Positions 49,430 through 58,994 of a stretch of DNA of 64,000 bases are shown here, piece by piece. The notes beneath the pieces are model-generated. The model saw only the letters and a list, made by a program, of their open reading frames with translations. It was not told where the DNA came from and ran no database searches. Position 1 is the stretch's first letter; the number at the start of each line of letters is the position of its first letter. The translations under genes and the position numbers were made by a program. Origin of the DNA: Saccharomycodes ludwigii. Its lineage: Eukaryota > Ascomycota > Saccharomycetes > Saccharomycodales > Saccharomycodaceae. The stretch is taken from positions 310,001 to 374,000 of the forward strand of contig NC_060201.1 of the NCBI RefSeq assembly GCF_020623625.1, given 5' to 3'.

Positions 49430-50161
49430 ATGATTGTATTGGACACAGTTTACCTCGAAATCCTTGATAAAGAAAATATCACCAATATCACTCCTTCTAT
49501 CCTTTCAGAATGGAATTGTTACATTTTCCAGGATCACTACAATGATAATAAACAAAAAAATGATCCTACCTTTGTCATACCTGGTAAAAATATCTTATTT
49601 GAATTACAACTACAAACTAAGACCAAAACACCAACAGCATCGCCATCTTTGCTAGAGTCAGATCTAGATTTTATTAATAAATACTGGTCAAATATATCCT
49701 ACAAAATAATAAATACAAGCATCTCAACTGTAAATAACACAATATTCTTTAAACTGGAACTAGAATGTTTGATGAATTGGTCTCATATAAACTGTACTGA
49801 AAAGAAGCCAATCACTGTGTCTAAAATACTTATAAAAGGCGGGTTTATCTCCCTAGGTAATATACCTTCCTCAATTTTAGTCAGCACATTGAAAAATTTT
49901 ATGAATGGATTGTTTTTATCACAATTGGAATTCAAATACCCCTTGTGTTTTAATAAAATTGTTCGTAAGCACTATGCGTTGCATTCAATTTACTACAAGT
50001 ACAATCAACTCTATAAGATTAATTTTAGAAATGTGGTGGATATTTTGGTCAAGGATCCACGAAACACAACAATCTATAAAATGATTATGTATCCATACAA
50101 AAAACCATATAGCTTACCATTTCCTACAACAAAATCAGACTCCTCGCTAATATTGGATTAG
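49430..50161 (+). CDS. REC102: Probable Rec102, meiotic double-strand-break protein
   Basis: 243 residues, close to S. cerevisiae Rec102 (264). Rec102 with Rec104 forms the TopoVIB-like partner of Spo11. Similarity from memory is weak but patterned: SQLEFKYPLCF here against SQLEFEYPMVF there, a preceding YWSNISYKI...LELECLM segment like the Rec102 FWEEQLFYQV...LSLKCTI, and a VIPGKNILFELQLQ strand. Context agrees: S. cerevisiae REC102 lies between NMA1 and CHS5, both in this window, and a URS1 core lies ~120 bases upstream. Its stop codon directly abuts the stop of the converging YGR016W-like gene. The S. cerevisiae gene has an intron, I believe; here the frame is open throughout. Confidence 0.75.
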   Translation: MIVLDTVYLEILDKENITNITPSILSEWNCYIFQDHYNDNKQKNDPTFVIPGKNILFELQLQTKTKTPTASPSLLESDLDFINKYWSNISYKIINTSISTVNNTIFFKLELECLMNWSHINCTEKKPITVSKILIKGGFISLGNIPSSILVSTLKNFMNGLFLSQLEFKYPLCFNKIVRKHYALHSIYYKYNQLYKINFRNVVDILVKDPRNTTIYKMIMYPYKKPYSLPFPTTKSDSSLILD

Positions 50162-50749
50162 CTATGCACTTTTATAGTTATATTTACTTTTCATTAATAT
50201 CCCAATTTGCTCATTTAAATTTCTGTTCCATTTTTTAGCAAATATTGACAAAAGGAAAAACAAAACGGGTGGTACATTAAATAAAGCATGGATAAATATT
50301 CCATGCAAATTTTTGTTGCTACTAGTATTGATAGATAAAATGACCAATATGGTTAACAATAAGGCATTTATCATATTCAAAGTGAAATTGTTAATTTTTA
50401 TAAATTTGATTTGATACCTTATACTATATCTTAAATTTATTAGTGATAAAGCCACCGAATTGACAGGGGCTGTTTTCAAAAAAACCGGATACTTTTGTCC
50501 GATGCCAACTTTGTTTCCCTTTTTTAATATCAAAAGGAAAAAAATGCAATAACCCAAGTACAGTATTGTGATTATCTGAGTATAAAACGTATCTGATTTG
50601 TGAACGGACAGTTGGAAATTAGTTATTAACTCATCTTGCTCAGCTATATCTAGTGGAATGGTAAAAGTGTCATCTTCGTCTCCTAAACCATGTCCTTTTT
50701 GAAATGGTAGAGATAGTATAATTTTATCTAATTTTCTATGCCTAGACAT
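50162..50749 (-). CDS. YGR016W: Multi-pass membrane protein, YGR016W counterpart
   Basis: 195 residues (S. cerevisiae YGR016W has 190, function unknown). A polar N-terminus of ~55 residues is followed by at least three hydrophobic segments: IITILYLGYCIFFLLIL, NMINALLLTILVILSI and GIFIHALFNVPPVLFFLLSI, with a weaker fourth around NSVALSLINL. The tail is basic. The assignment rests on length, membrane topology and order: MSB2, EAT1 and this gene have the same relative orientations as YGR014W, YGR015C and YGR016W. Confidence 0.75.
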   Translation of the reverse strand: MSRHRKLDKIILSLPFQKGHGLGDEDDTFTIPLDIAEQDELITNFQLSVHKSDTFYTQIITILYLGYCIFFLLILKKGNKVGIGQKYPVFLKTAPVNSVALSLINLRYSIRYQIKFIKINNFTLNMINALLLTILVILSINTSSNKNLHGIFIHALFNVPPVLFFLLSIFAKKWNRNLNEQIGILMKSKYNYKSA

Positions 50750-51104
50750 TGTATAAATCTTATCCCTAATAGCAATGTTTTAGCTGCTAGCCCCTTTTTA
50801 TTTATTTAATTAATTATTTATTTATTTATTTTTTTTTACAAAAAAAAAGTGTGTTTGCTTCATGTAAAAGCTTTCAAAAGATGATTATACTCCTTTAAAA
50901 GAAAAAAAAAAAAAAAAAAAAAAAGAGTTGGATTTCTTATCATTTGTAACGAGACCTTTGAAGATTTATGTTTTAGTTATTAACACGGAAAGAAAGAAAG
51001 AAAGAAAGAAAAATTAAATTGAAAGCATACTACTAACAGATTCAAAACCTGCTTAATGGTTCAGAAACAATTTATAATATTCAGTTAGAAATAAGTAACA
51101 TATT
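50750..51104. promoter_or_regulatory. Divergent region YGR016W-like / EAT1
   Basis: 355 bases. It holds a (TTTA)n run near 50807-50830, an A tract at 50901-50924 and a (GAAA)n run near 50989-51012. Confidence 0.5.
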
Positions 51105-52157
51105 ATGCAGCCAATATTAAAAACTTTTCGAAATATCGGTATTAAACCTCAGAAAAGACATTTGTATCATGAATCAGTAGTGTCTTTGTCGAGCATTCAT
51201 TCCATATCACCGACAACAAAAACTGATAGCAACAATGCACAAATACCACAACCACCCATAGTAATTAACATACACGGTGCTTTTGGAAATAAAACTAATT
51301 TCAAAATGTTCAATAAGCATTTATCTAGAAATTTAAATACGGATGTTTATTCAATTGACTTGAGAAACCATGGCGATTCTCCTCGCGCATTGCCCTATGA
51401 CAATCTAACTTTATCCAAAGATGTTTCCGAATTTATTTTGAAACAGATTGTTCCTAATTACGGCCCAAATCGTAAAGTTAGTCTGGTAGGCTATTCCCTG
51501 GGTGGCAGAATCGCTATGTTAACATGTTTGCATAGGAAAGTTACACCATATCTTCATAAATTAATTTCTGTTGATATTCCTCCAAAAGCAATGCCAGCCT
51601 TGACTGATGAAATTGTAGTGAATTATCTAGCCATTATGGAAATATTGAATGCTGGCCAGCAATATTTACAACACAAAGTAACTGAATCAGTTGAGCATCA
51701 CAAAATTCCACATCTAATCTTAAAGGATTCCAAAAATCAATGGAAATCCAAGGTTTTGAATCATTTTAAAAAAATTAACTCTCGCAATCCTTCAATGAGC
51801 TATTACTTTTCTAATGGATTTACAAGTTATTCTGCTAATAATGATTTATCCTTGGGATACCCAATATTGTATGATATTCCTCTTTTGAATATGCCAGATT
51901 ATCTATCTGAGATTGTAAAATGGCCTAATCTGTATGTCCCACCATATAATCACGACTACATTATCCATCAAAAATGTCAAATTCCAACTCTATTTATCAA
52001 GGCATTAAAATCTCCATTTATTCCAAGAGAGCATTATCAAAGTCTTGGAGCTGAGTTTAAAAATTATAGAGTCGTGGAAATCAACACAACACATAACGTC
52101 ATTGGAGAAAGGCCTAAGGAATTTGTTAAAATAGTTACTGATTTTTTATCAGCATAG
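51105..52157 (+). CDS. EAT1: Mitochondrial alpha/beta hydrolase, Eat1 family
   Basis: ABHD11-like hydrolase. In yeasts Eat1 is a mitochondrial ethanol acetyltransferase/esterase that makes ethyl acetate; Imo32 (Eat2) is its paralogue. It has 350 residues (328 in S. cerevisiae EAT1). A basic presequence (MQPILKTFRNIGIKPQKRHL) precedes the fold: oxyanion strand VINIHGAFGNKTNF, DLRNHGDS, nucleophile elbow GYSLGG and the C-terminal His in INTTHNVIGERP. Synteny with MSB2 and YGR016W favours the EAT1 (YGR015C) locus over IMO32. Confidence 0.85.
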   Translation: MQPILKTFRNIGIKPQKRHLYHESVVSLSSIHSISPTTKTDSNNAQIPQPPIVINIHGAFGNKTNFKMFNKHLSRNLNTDVYSIDLRNHGDSPRALPYDNLTLSKDVSEFILKQIVPNYGPNRKVSLVGYSLGGRIAMLTCLHRKVTPYLHKLISVDIPPKAMPALTDEIVVNYLAIMEILNAGQQYLQHKVTESVEHHKIPHLILKDSKNQWKSKVLNHFKKINSRNPSMSYYFSNGFTSYSANNDLSLGYPILYDIPLLNMPDYLSEIVKWPNLYVPPYNHDYIIHQKCQIPTLFIKALKSPFIPREHYQSLGAEFKNYRVVEINTTHNVIGERPKEFVKIVTDFLSA

Positions 52158-52436
52158 TATCTTTTTATTTTCTTTTTTTTTTAACAAAAATCTAGTATCT
52201 TCTCCTTATATTTGAACAACATATTAAAGACAGTATGTTTTTAATCAACAAGAAAGAAAAAAAAAAAAAGGAAAAAGGAAAAAGAAATAATAAATATGAC
52301 CTAATACATATATATATATATATAATAATAATTAAAAATACATTCGTAACTTGTAATGTTAAAAATAAAATAATAAGTTCGACTCGATATTAGAAGAGGA
52401 AAGAAACGGCAAAAAAAAAATATTTTAAAATACATA

Positions 52437-55400
52437 CTAATAAGTATCATTCCAACCAAGAGAATTTGCGGCAGCGATCGGTTTAGAAATTTTAATCATG
52501 TGTCTATTAGAACTCTTACGAGATAAATTTGAGTTGTGACTCCTTAATGAATATTTCGACGATTTACTACCCAGTTTACCATCAGCATTAGATAACTGTT
52601 CCGATTCACATAAAGCAGATGTTCTATTTCCATTTTCTGAAATTCCATCATCACCGTACAAGTTCATGTCCATCCACTGTTCAATTCTCTTGCTTGGAGT
52701 TAAACTGACTTGATCATCAATATAAGCTTTTGGTTCTAAAACAACTTCTTCACTTCCAGAAGAGGAACTTGTTGTATAAAATGAATAATTATCAGTAGGA
52801 TAATCCTTAGAAGTGGCACTAGTTTTCAAAATCAAATTTCTCCTTCTTCTTAAAATGTAGAACCTTGCACCCATAATCATCAAAACTAGATAAACAATTG
52901 CACCAACAATTATACCAATCAAAAACCCAGCTGTTTTACCGCTTGATTTCAAAATTTGGCTAACTGAGCTATTCTTATTAGAGCTACCACTAACTCCGGA
53001 ATATTGATTACTGGCACTATCTCCTAACGTACCCAAGCTTGGATTGCCTTCACCTCCATTATTAGCATCAGGTGTCTTAGTAACACTAGATGTCCTCGTA
53101 GAGGTAGCAGTAGCCATAATCGTAACTGTCGAACTAGAACCCGAACCACCACTACTTCCAGAAATATCGGTGGTCAAAGAAATAGATGGATCGATCTGTT
53201 CCGCAAGCTGTTTTAAAATCGATTTGGGGTTATCGTACAGGTCACTGGTGGAATTATTAATTAATGCTTGTAATGTATCAATGTATATTTTTGGAAATAA
53301 AACTTCGGCAATAGTAATTACATAATCGCGGCCTGGTTCTTCGTAAGGCACTAACTGTTTGACATAGATGTTAAAGTCTTGTTGACTTTCAACCTCAAAG
53401 GGATAATTTAAAACGCCTGGTAAATAAGTGAAAATTTGAGCACTAGAATAAGCATTTTGAACAATAAATTCATAGTTTAATGCAGATTTGAACCCAATTG
53501 TAATTGTAGTGTAATTAACGGCATTAGCAGCTGCAGCTGGTGCCTGAGTAGGAGCAGTGATGGCTTGGGGCAAAGTTTGAGTAACACTATTCAAATTTGT
53601 TTGAATCGAAACAGAAGCAGTACTAGAATCAACTTGAGTAGTCTTGTTCTGAACAATTAAATTCGTTGGCAACCAATCAATAGTAGAAGACGATACTGGT
53701 TCCGTTGATACAGACATCGATATGATGGAGGAAGACAGAACGTCAGTAGACTTAGACATCGGAGTAGCAGAGGATGTTGATACCAAAGTAATAATTGTTT
53801 TAGAAGTCGCTATTGATTGTGGAACTGCCTGAGAAAAGCTACTAGAAACTGACCCAATATAAGCTGCACCAGACGATGAAGAAAAAGCTACGGAAGAAGA
53901 CACTTCTATTTCAGAAGTTGGAATAGAAATAGATGAAAAACTTATTTCAATATTACTGGTGAAAAGGTTTGAAGTAGTCGTACTTGTACGCAAGGTGGAG
54001 GTGATTGTTACCGATGAGCTTTCGAGGTTTGTAATTTGTGTTGAACTTTCTAATGCTGTAATAAAACTGCTACTAACTAACGAATATGGTTTAGTGGTAC
54101 TGATATCTAAATTTGAAGAGGTTGATTGCAAACTGATACCGGTACTTTTTGTTAATGTTGTAGTGTCCGCCGAAGAATCGGCTGTTGTTGCAGAAACACC
54201 AGTTGATGGACTGCTTCCAGTAACAATTGGCTCGGAGGAGGATTGGATTGTCATAACAGAAACATAAGATGATGATAAGGAGGATATAGTATTGGTAGTG
54301 GTAGTTGTTGGAATAGAAAATTGTGTATTAACAATTGAAGCGGTGTAAGCAGATTCACTAACGCTAGTATCTACTGCAATCGAGGAGGAAGTAGCTGTGC
54401 TGACTGTAACTACGGATGACGATGTAATTTTAGTGGCTAAATCAATAGAAGCGGAAGAGATACTAGTTGTATATGATGCGACTGGAGTTGAATAACTAAA
54501 AACAGCATTGGATGATATAATAGAATCTGAAGTTGGTGCAGCGGAAGCGATTAAAACAGAATCCGACGAACTTACAGTAAGAATAACTTGAGAAATAGAG
54601 TCCGATGCCGATGCAGTGGTACTGGCTGTAGAAATAAAAGCTGATTCATCCATAGTAATAGTTGATCCAACTGAGGTTGGTGCGCTAGTGGTAGCTGCTC
54701 CAATTGACGTTGGTATAATAGTAGTGGTTGGTACAGTAGAATCTGATGTTAAATCAGTGGCAGTAATAGTGGAAGAAGTAAAAATTGATGTTGATGGAGT
54801 AGCAATAATATCTGAAGCTATAAAACTTGATGCATCTGTGTTAATAGTAAATGGTTCAATTGATGTTGAGCTAGTGGCTGTATCTAAAATTACAGAATCT
54901 GGCGTCGAAATGGTAGTTACAACTGCTTCACTTGATGTTGGAGTGGTAGTGCTATCTGAAACAACAGGACTTGGTGTTGAGACGGTGTTTATAATTGATT
55001 CAGCTGGTGTTAAGCTAGTTACTGTGTCTGAAATAATAGAAGCTGATGTTGGAATGGCAGTACTTACCAGAGTAGCGGAGGCTAATATTGGGGTGATAGT
55101 GGTAACTGGTTCACTCGATGTTGGGGCGGTAATACTGGATAAAACAACGGAATCTGGTACTGAAGTGGCAGTAGTAACTGGGGCGACAGAATCTGGTGTT
55201 GAAGTGGTAGTAGCAGCTGGAGAAACAGAGTCTGGTACTGAAGTAGCAGTAGCAACTGGGGCAACAGATTCTGGAGTTGAGGTGGTAGTAGCAACTGGGG
55301 CAATAGAATCTGGAGTTGAGGTGATAGTAGCAACTGGAGCAACAGAATCTGGTGTTGAAGTGGTAGTAGCAGCTGGGGCAACAGAGTCTGGTACTGAAGT

Positions 55401-58400
55401 AGTAGTAGCAGCTGGAGCAACAGAGTCTGGTACTGAAATAGTAGTAGCAGCTGGGGCAACAGAATCTGGTGTTGAAGTGGTAGTAGCAGCTGGGGCAACA
55501 GAGTCTGGTACTGAAGTAGTAGTAGCAGCTGGAGCAACAGAGTCTGGTGTTGAAGTGGTAGTAGCAACTGGATCAACAGAGTCTGGTACAGAAGTAGTAG
55601 TAGCAGCTGGAGCAACAGAGTCTGGAGTTGAAGTAGTAGTAGCAGCTGGAGCAACAGAATCCGGTACTGAAGTAGTAGTAGCAACTGGGGCGATAGAATC
55701 TGGTGTTGAAGTGGTAGTAGCAGCTGGAGCAACAGAATCTGGTACTGAAGTAGTAGTAGCAACTGGAGCGACAGAATCTGGTGTTGAAGTGGTAGTAGCT
55801 ACTGGAGCGACAGAATCTGATGTTGAAGTGGTAGTAGCTACTGGAGCGACAGAATCTGATGTTGAAGTGGTAGTAGCAGCTGGAGCAACAGAGTCTGGTA
55901 CTGAAGTGGTAGTAGCAGCTGGAGCAACAGAATCTGGTACTGAAGTAGTAGTAGCAACTGGAGCGACAGAATCTAGTGTTGAAGTGGTAGTAGCTACTGG
56001 AGCGACAGAATCTGATGTTGAAGTGGTAGTAGCAGCTGGAGCAACAGAGTCTGGTACTGAAGTAGTAGTAGCAGCTGGAGCGACAGAGTCTGGTACTGAA
56101 GTAGTAGTAGCAACTGGGGCGACAGAATCTGGTGTTGAAGTAGTAGTAACTACTGGAGCGACAGAATCTGATGTTGAAGTGGTAGTAGCAGCTGGGGCAA
56201 CAGAATCTGGTGTTGAAGTAGTAGTAACTACTGGAGCGACAGAATCTGATGTTGAAGTGGTAGTAGCAGCTGGGGCAACAGAATCTGGTGTTGAAGTGGT
56301 AGTAGCAGCTGGAGCAACAGAATCTGGTGTTGAAGTGGTAGTAGCAACTGGATCAACAGAGTCTGGTACAGAAGTAGTAGTAGCAGCTGGAGCAACAGAG
56401 TCTGGAGTTGAAGTAGTAGTAGCAGCTGGAGCAACAGAGTCTGGTACTGAAGTAGTAGTAGCAGCTGGAGCAACAGAGTCTGGAGTTGAAGTAGTAGTAG
56501 CAGCTGGAGCAACAGAATCTGGTGTTGAAGTGGTAGTAGCAACTGGATCAACAGAGTCTGGTACAGAAGTAGTAGTAGCAGCTGGAGCAACAGAGTCTGG
56601 AGTTGAAGTAGTAGTAGCAGCTGGAGCAACAGAGTCTGGTACTGAAGTAGTAGTAGCAGCTGGAGCAACAGAGTCTGGAGTTGAAGTAGTAGTAGCAGCT
56701 GGAGCAACAGAATCTGGTGTTGAAGTGGTAGTTGCAACTGGATCAACAGAGTCTGGTACAGAAGTAGTAGTAGCAGCTGGAGCAACAGAGTCTGGAGTTG
56801 AAGTAGTAGTAGCAGCTGGAGCAACAGAGTCTGGTACAGAAGTGGTAGTAGCAACTGGGGCGATAGAGTCTGGAGTTGAAGTAGTAGTAGCAGCTGAAGC
56901 AACAGAATCTGGTGTTGAAGTGGTAGTAGCAGCTGGAGCAACGGAGTCTGGTGTTGAAGTGGTAGTAGCAGCTGGAGCAACAGAATCTGGTACTGAAGTA
57001 GTAGTAGCAACTGGGGCGATAGAATCTGGTGTTGAAGTGGTAGTATCAGCCAGTTCTGTTGAAGCAGGGCTGATGGTGATTATAGCTGGTTCCGTTGAGG
57101 CAGTACTAGTGGTAGTACCAGCTGAGGCAACAAAAGCTGGTGTTGAAGTGGTAGTAGCAGCTGGAGCAACAGAATCTGGTGTAGAGGTGGTAGTATCAGT
57201 TGGTTCTGTTGAGGTAGAGCTAGTGGTAGTAGCAGCTGCAGCAACATAATCTGGTGTAGAAGTGGTAGTATCAGTTGGTTCTGTTGAAGTAGAGCTAGTG
57301 GTAGTGGCAGCTGCAGCAACAGAGCTTGGTGTAGAAGTGGTAGTATCAGTTGGTTCTGTTGAGGTAGAGCTAGTGGTAGTGGCAACTGGTGCAACAGAGT
57401 CTGGTGTAGAAGTGGTAGTATCAGTTGGTTCTGTTGAAGTAGAGCTAGTGGTAGTGGCAGCTGCAGCAACAGAGCTTGGTGTAGAAGTGGTAGTATCAGT
57501 TGGTTCTGTTGAGGTAGAGCTAGTGGTAGTAGCAGCTGCAGCAACATAATCTGGTGTTGAAGTGGTAGTATCAGTTGGAGCAACAGAATCTGGTGTAGAG
57601 GTGGTAGTATCAGTTGGTTCTGTTGAAGTAGAGCTAGTGGTAGTAGCAGCTGCAGCAACATAATCTGGTGTTGAAGTGGTAGTATCAGTTGGTTCTGTTG
57701 AGGTAGAGCTAGTGGTAGTGGCAACTGGTGCAACAGAGTCTGGTGTAGAAGTGGTAGTATCAGTTGGTTCTGTTGAAGTAGAGCTAGTGGTAGTGGCAGC
57801 TGCAGCAACAGAGCTTGGTGTAGAAGTGGTAGTATCAGTTGGTTCTGTTGAGGTAGAGCTAGTGGTAGTAGCAGCTGCAGCAACATAATCTGGTGTTGAA
57901 GTGGTAGTATCAGTTGGAGCAACAGAATCTGGTGTAGAGGTGGTAGTATCAGTTGGTTCTGTTGAAGTAGAGCTAGTGGTAGTAGCAGCTGCAGCAACAT
58001 AATCTGGTGTTGAAGTGGTAGTATCAGTTGGTTCTGTTGAGGTAGAGCTAGTGGTAGTGGCAACTGGTGCAACAGAGTCTGGTGTAGAAGTGGTAGTATC
58101 AGTTGGTTCTGTTGAAGTAGAGCTAGTGGTAGTGGCAGCTGCAGCAACAGAGCTTGGTGTAGAAGTGGTAGTATCAGTTGGTTCTGTTGAGGTAGAGCTA
58201 GTGGTAGTAGCAGCTGCAGCAACATAATCTGGTGTTGAGGTGGTAGTATCAGTTGGTTCTGTTGAGGTAGAGCTAGTGGTAGTGGCAACTGGTGCAACAG
58301 AGTCTGGTGTAGAAGTGGTAGTATCAGTTGGTTCTGTTGAAGTAGAGCTAGTAGAAGTGGTAGTATCAGTTGGTTCTGTTGAAGTAGAGCTAGTGGTAGT

Positions 58401-58994
58401 TGTAGTTGGTTCAGTTGATGTTGGTGTGGTAGTAGCAGCTAATACGGTGGAGGCTGAGGTACTTGTTGCAGTATCTCCATTTGAAATGATAGCAGCTTTT
58501 GAATTATCTACAGTGTTCTGTTGTATGGAACTAGTTGTGGTACCAGGAGTTGTAGTACTAGGTGTATTAGTCTTACCAGTAGATAAAGTTCCTTGTTCAA
58601 TTGTAGTATCATAGGTAGAAGGGGTATAAATATTTTCAGTAACACTTGTTGGAGAGCTATTAGATGTAGAACTAGAATCCTGTATAGTATATACACTGGA
58701 GTCGGTTGTACTTCCTAAAGATTGCCAATAATTATTAACAGTAGCAGTAGTATCACCTTGCTCGTAATTATCCGTAGCAGGGAAAGTGGTTGTAGCTATT
58801 GTAGATGTAGGGGTAGTGGTAGAGGCTAAAGAAAATATATTTGATTCATCTAATTCATCTTTATCATAGTAAGCTGTAGAATCTTTGTTTTGTGCTTTAT
58901 TGCTAGTACTTGAAGCAGTAGCTAGTATGAGAGTACTACTATTAGTTGCTACCAATTGAAGGGCCAATAAAAATAGAGAGTACCTCAGTAACAT
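52437..58994 (-). CDS. MSB2: Signalling mucin Msb2 with expanded repeat domain
   Basis: Plasma-membrane mucin upstream of Cdc42 in the filamentation and HOG MAPK pathways. It has 2185 residues, far longer than the S. cerevisiae protein (1306). The signal peptide is at ~1-20 (MLLRYSLFLLALQLVATNSS). A giant Ser/Thr-rich repeat region spans ~185-1290, with units such as TTTSTPDSVAPAA. More unique Ser/Thr-rich sequence leads to the membrane-proximal Msb2 homology domain at ~1820-1940 (ITIGFKSALNYEFIVQNAYS, VPYEEPGRDYVITIAEVLFP). One transmembrane helix lies at ~2015-2037 (FLIGIIVGAIVYLVLMIMGA), followed by a basic stop and a ~145-residue cytosolic tail. Its neighbour EAT1 matches YGR014W-YGR015C. 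Confidence 0.93.
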   Translation of the reverse strand: MLLRYSLFLLALQLVATNSSTLILATASSTSNKAQNKDSTAYYDKDELDESNIFSLASTTTPTSTIATTTFPATDNYEQGDTTATVNNYWQSLGSTTDSSVYTIQDSSSTSNSSPTSVTENIYTPSTYDTTIEQGTLSTGKTNTPSTTTPGTTTSSIQQNTVDNSKAAIISNGDTATSTSASTVLAATTTPTSTEPTTTTTSSTSTEPTDTTTSTSSTSTEPTDTTTSTPDSVAPVATTTSSTSTEPTDTTTSTPDYVAAAATTTSSTSTEPTDTTTSTPSSVAAAATTTSSTSTEPTDTTTSTPDSVAPVATTTSSTSTEPTDTTTSTPDYVAAAATTTSSTSTEPTDTTTSTPDSVAPTDTTTSTPDYVAAAATTTSSTSTEPTDTTTSTPSSVAAAATTTSSTSTEPTDTTTSTPDSVAPVATTTSSTSTEPTDTTTSTPDYVAAAATTTSSTSTEPTDTTTSTPDSVAPTDTTTSTPDYVAAAATTTSSTSTEPTDTTTSTPSSVAAAATTTSSTSTEPTDTTTSTPDSVAPVATTTSSTSTEPTDTTTSTPSSVAAAATTTSSTSTEPTDTTTSTPDYVAAAATTTSSTSTEPTDTTTSTPDSVAPAATTTSTPAFVASAGTTTSTASTEPAIITISPASTELADTTTSTPDSIAPVATTTSVPDSVAPAATTTSTPDSVAPAATTTSTPDSVASAATTTSTPDSIAPVATTTSVPDSVAPAATTTSTPDSVAPAATTTSVPDSVDPVATTTSTPDSVAPAATTTSTPDSVAPAATTTSVPDSVAPAATTTSTPDSVAPAATTTSVPDSVDPVATTTSTPDSVAPAATTTSTPDSVAPAATTTSVPDSVAPAATTTSTPDSVAPAATTTSVPDSVDPVATTTSTPDSVAPAATTTSTPDSVAPAATTTSTSDSVAPVVTTTSTPDSVAPAATTTSTSDSVAPVVTTTSTPDSVAPVATTTSVPDSVAPAATTTSVPDSVAPAATTTSTSDSVAPVATTTSTLDSVAPVATTTSVPDSVAPAATTTSVPDSVAPAATTTSTSDSVAPVATTTSTSDSVAPVATTTSTPDSVAPVATTTSVPDSVAPAATTTSTPDSIAPVATTTSVPDSVAPAATTTSTPDSVAPAATTTSVPDSVDPVATTTSTPDSVAPAATTTSVPDSVAPAATTTSTPDSVAPAATTISVPDSVAPAATTTSVPDSVAPAATTTSTPDSVAPVATITSTPDSIAPVATTTSTPESVAPVATATSVPDSVSPAATTTSTPDSVAPVTTATSVPDSVVLSSITAPTSSEPVTTITPILASATLVSTAIPTSASIISDTVTSLTPAESIINTVSTPSPVVSDSTTTPTSSEAVVTTISTPDSVILDTATSSTSIEPFTINTDASSFIASDIIATPSTSIFTSSTITATDLTSDSTVPTTTIIPTSIGAATTSAPTSVGSTITMDESAFISTASTTASASDSISQVILTVSSSDSVLIASAAPTSDSIISSNAVFSYSTPVASYTTSISSASIDLATKITSSSVVTVSTATSSSIAVDTSVSESAYTASIVNTQFSIPTTTTTNTISSLSSSYVSVMTIQSSSEPIVTGSSPSTGVSATTADSSADTTTLTKSTGISLQSTSSNLDISTTKPYSLVSSSFITALESSTQITNLESSSVTITSTLRTSTTTSNLFTSNIEISFSSISIPTSEIEVSSSVAFSSSSGAAYIGSVSSSFSQAVPQSIATSKTIITLVSTSSATPMSKSTDVLSSSIISMSVSTEPVSSSTIDWLPTNLIVQNKTTQVDSSTASVSIQTNLNSVTQTLPQAITAPTQAPAAAANAVNYTTITIGFKSALNYEFIVQNAYSSAQIFTYLPGVLNYPFEVESQQDFNIYVKQLVPYEEPGRDYVITIAEVLFPKIYIDTLQALINNSTSDLYDNPKSILKQLAEQIDPSISLTTDISGSSGGSGSSSTVTIMATATSTRTSSVTKTPDANNGGEGNPSLGTLGDSASNQYSGVSGSSNKNSSVSQILKSSGKTAGFLIGIIVGAIVYLVLMIMGARFYILRRRRNLILKTSATSKDYPTDNYSFYTTSSSSGSEEVVLEPKAYIDDQVSLTPSKRIEQWMDMNLYGDDGISENGNRTSALCESEQLSNADGKLGSKSSKYSLRSHNSNLSRKSSNRHMIKISKPIAAANSLGWNDTY
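55140..57055 (-). repeat. 39-base tandem array in MSB2
   Basis: About fifty units of 39 bases coding for TTTSTPDSVAPAA and variants (TSVPDSV, APVA, DPVA). It is a multiple of three, so copy changes keep frame. The array is open in antisense too, giving a spurious 877-codon ORF at 54616-57249. Confidence 0.93.
57337..58353 (-). repeat. 339-base higher-order repeat in MSB2
   Basis: STEPTDTTTSTPD and AAAATTTSSTS modules arranged in a 339-base (113-codon) supra-unit. Blocks starting near 57337, 57676 and 58015 match by eye with a constant 339-base offset; the third is partial. This implies recent segmental duplication within the gene. Confidence 0.85.

Noticed and set aside
54616-57249. 877-codon plus-strand ORF, and further long ORFs on both strands over 55-58 kb
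   Set aside because: All are shadows of the MSB2 repeat array; a 39-base repeat without stops in one frame easily stays open in others. Only the minus-strand MSB2 frame has a signal peptide, homology domain and membrane helix.
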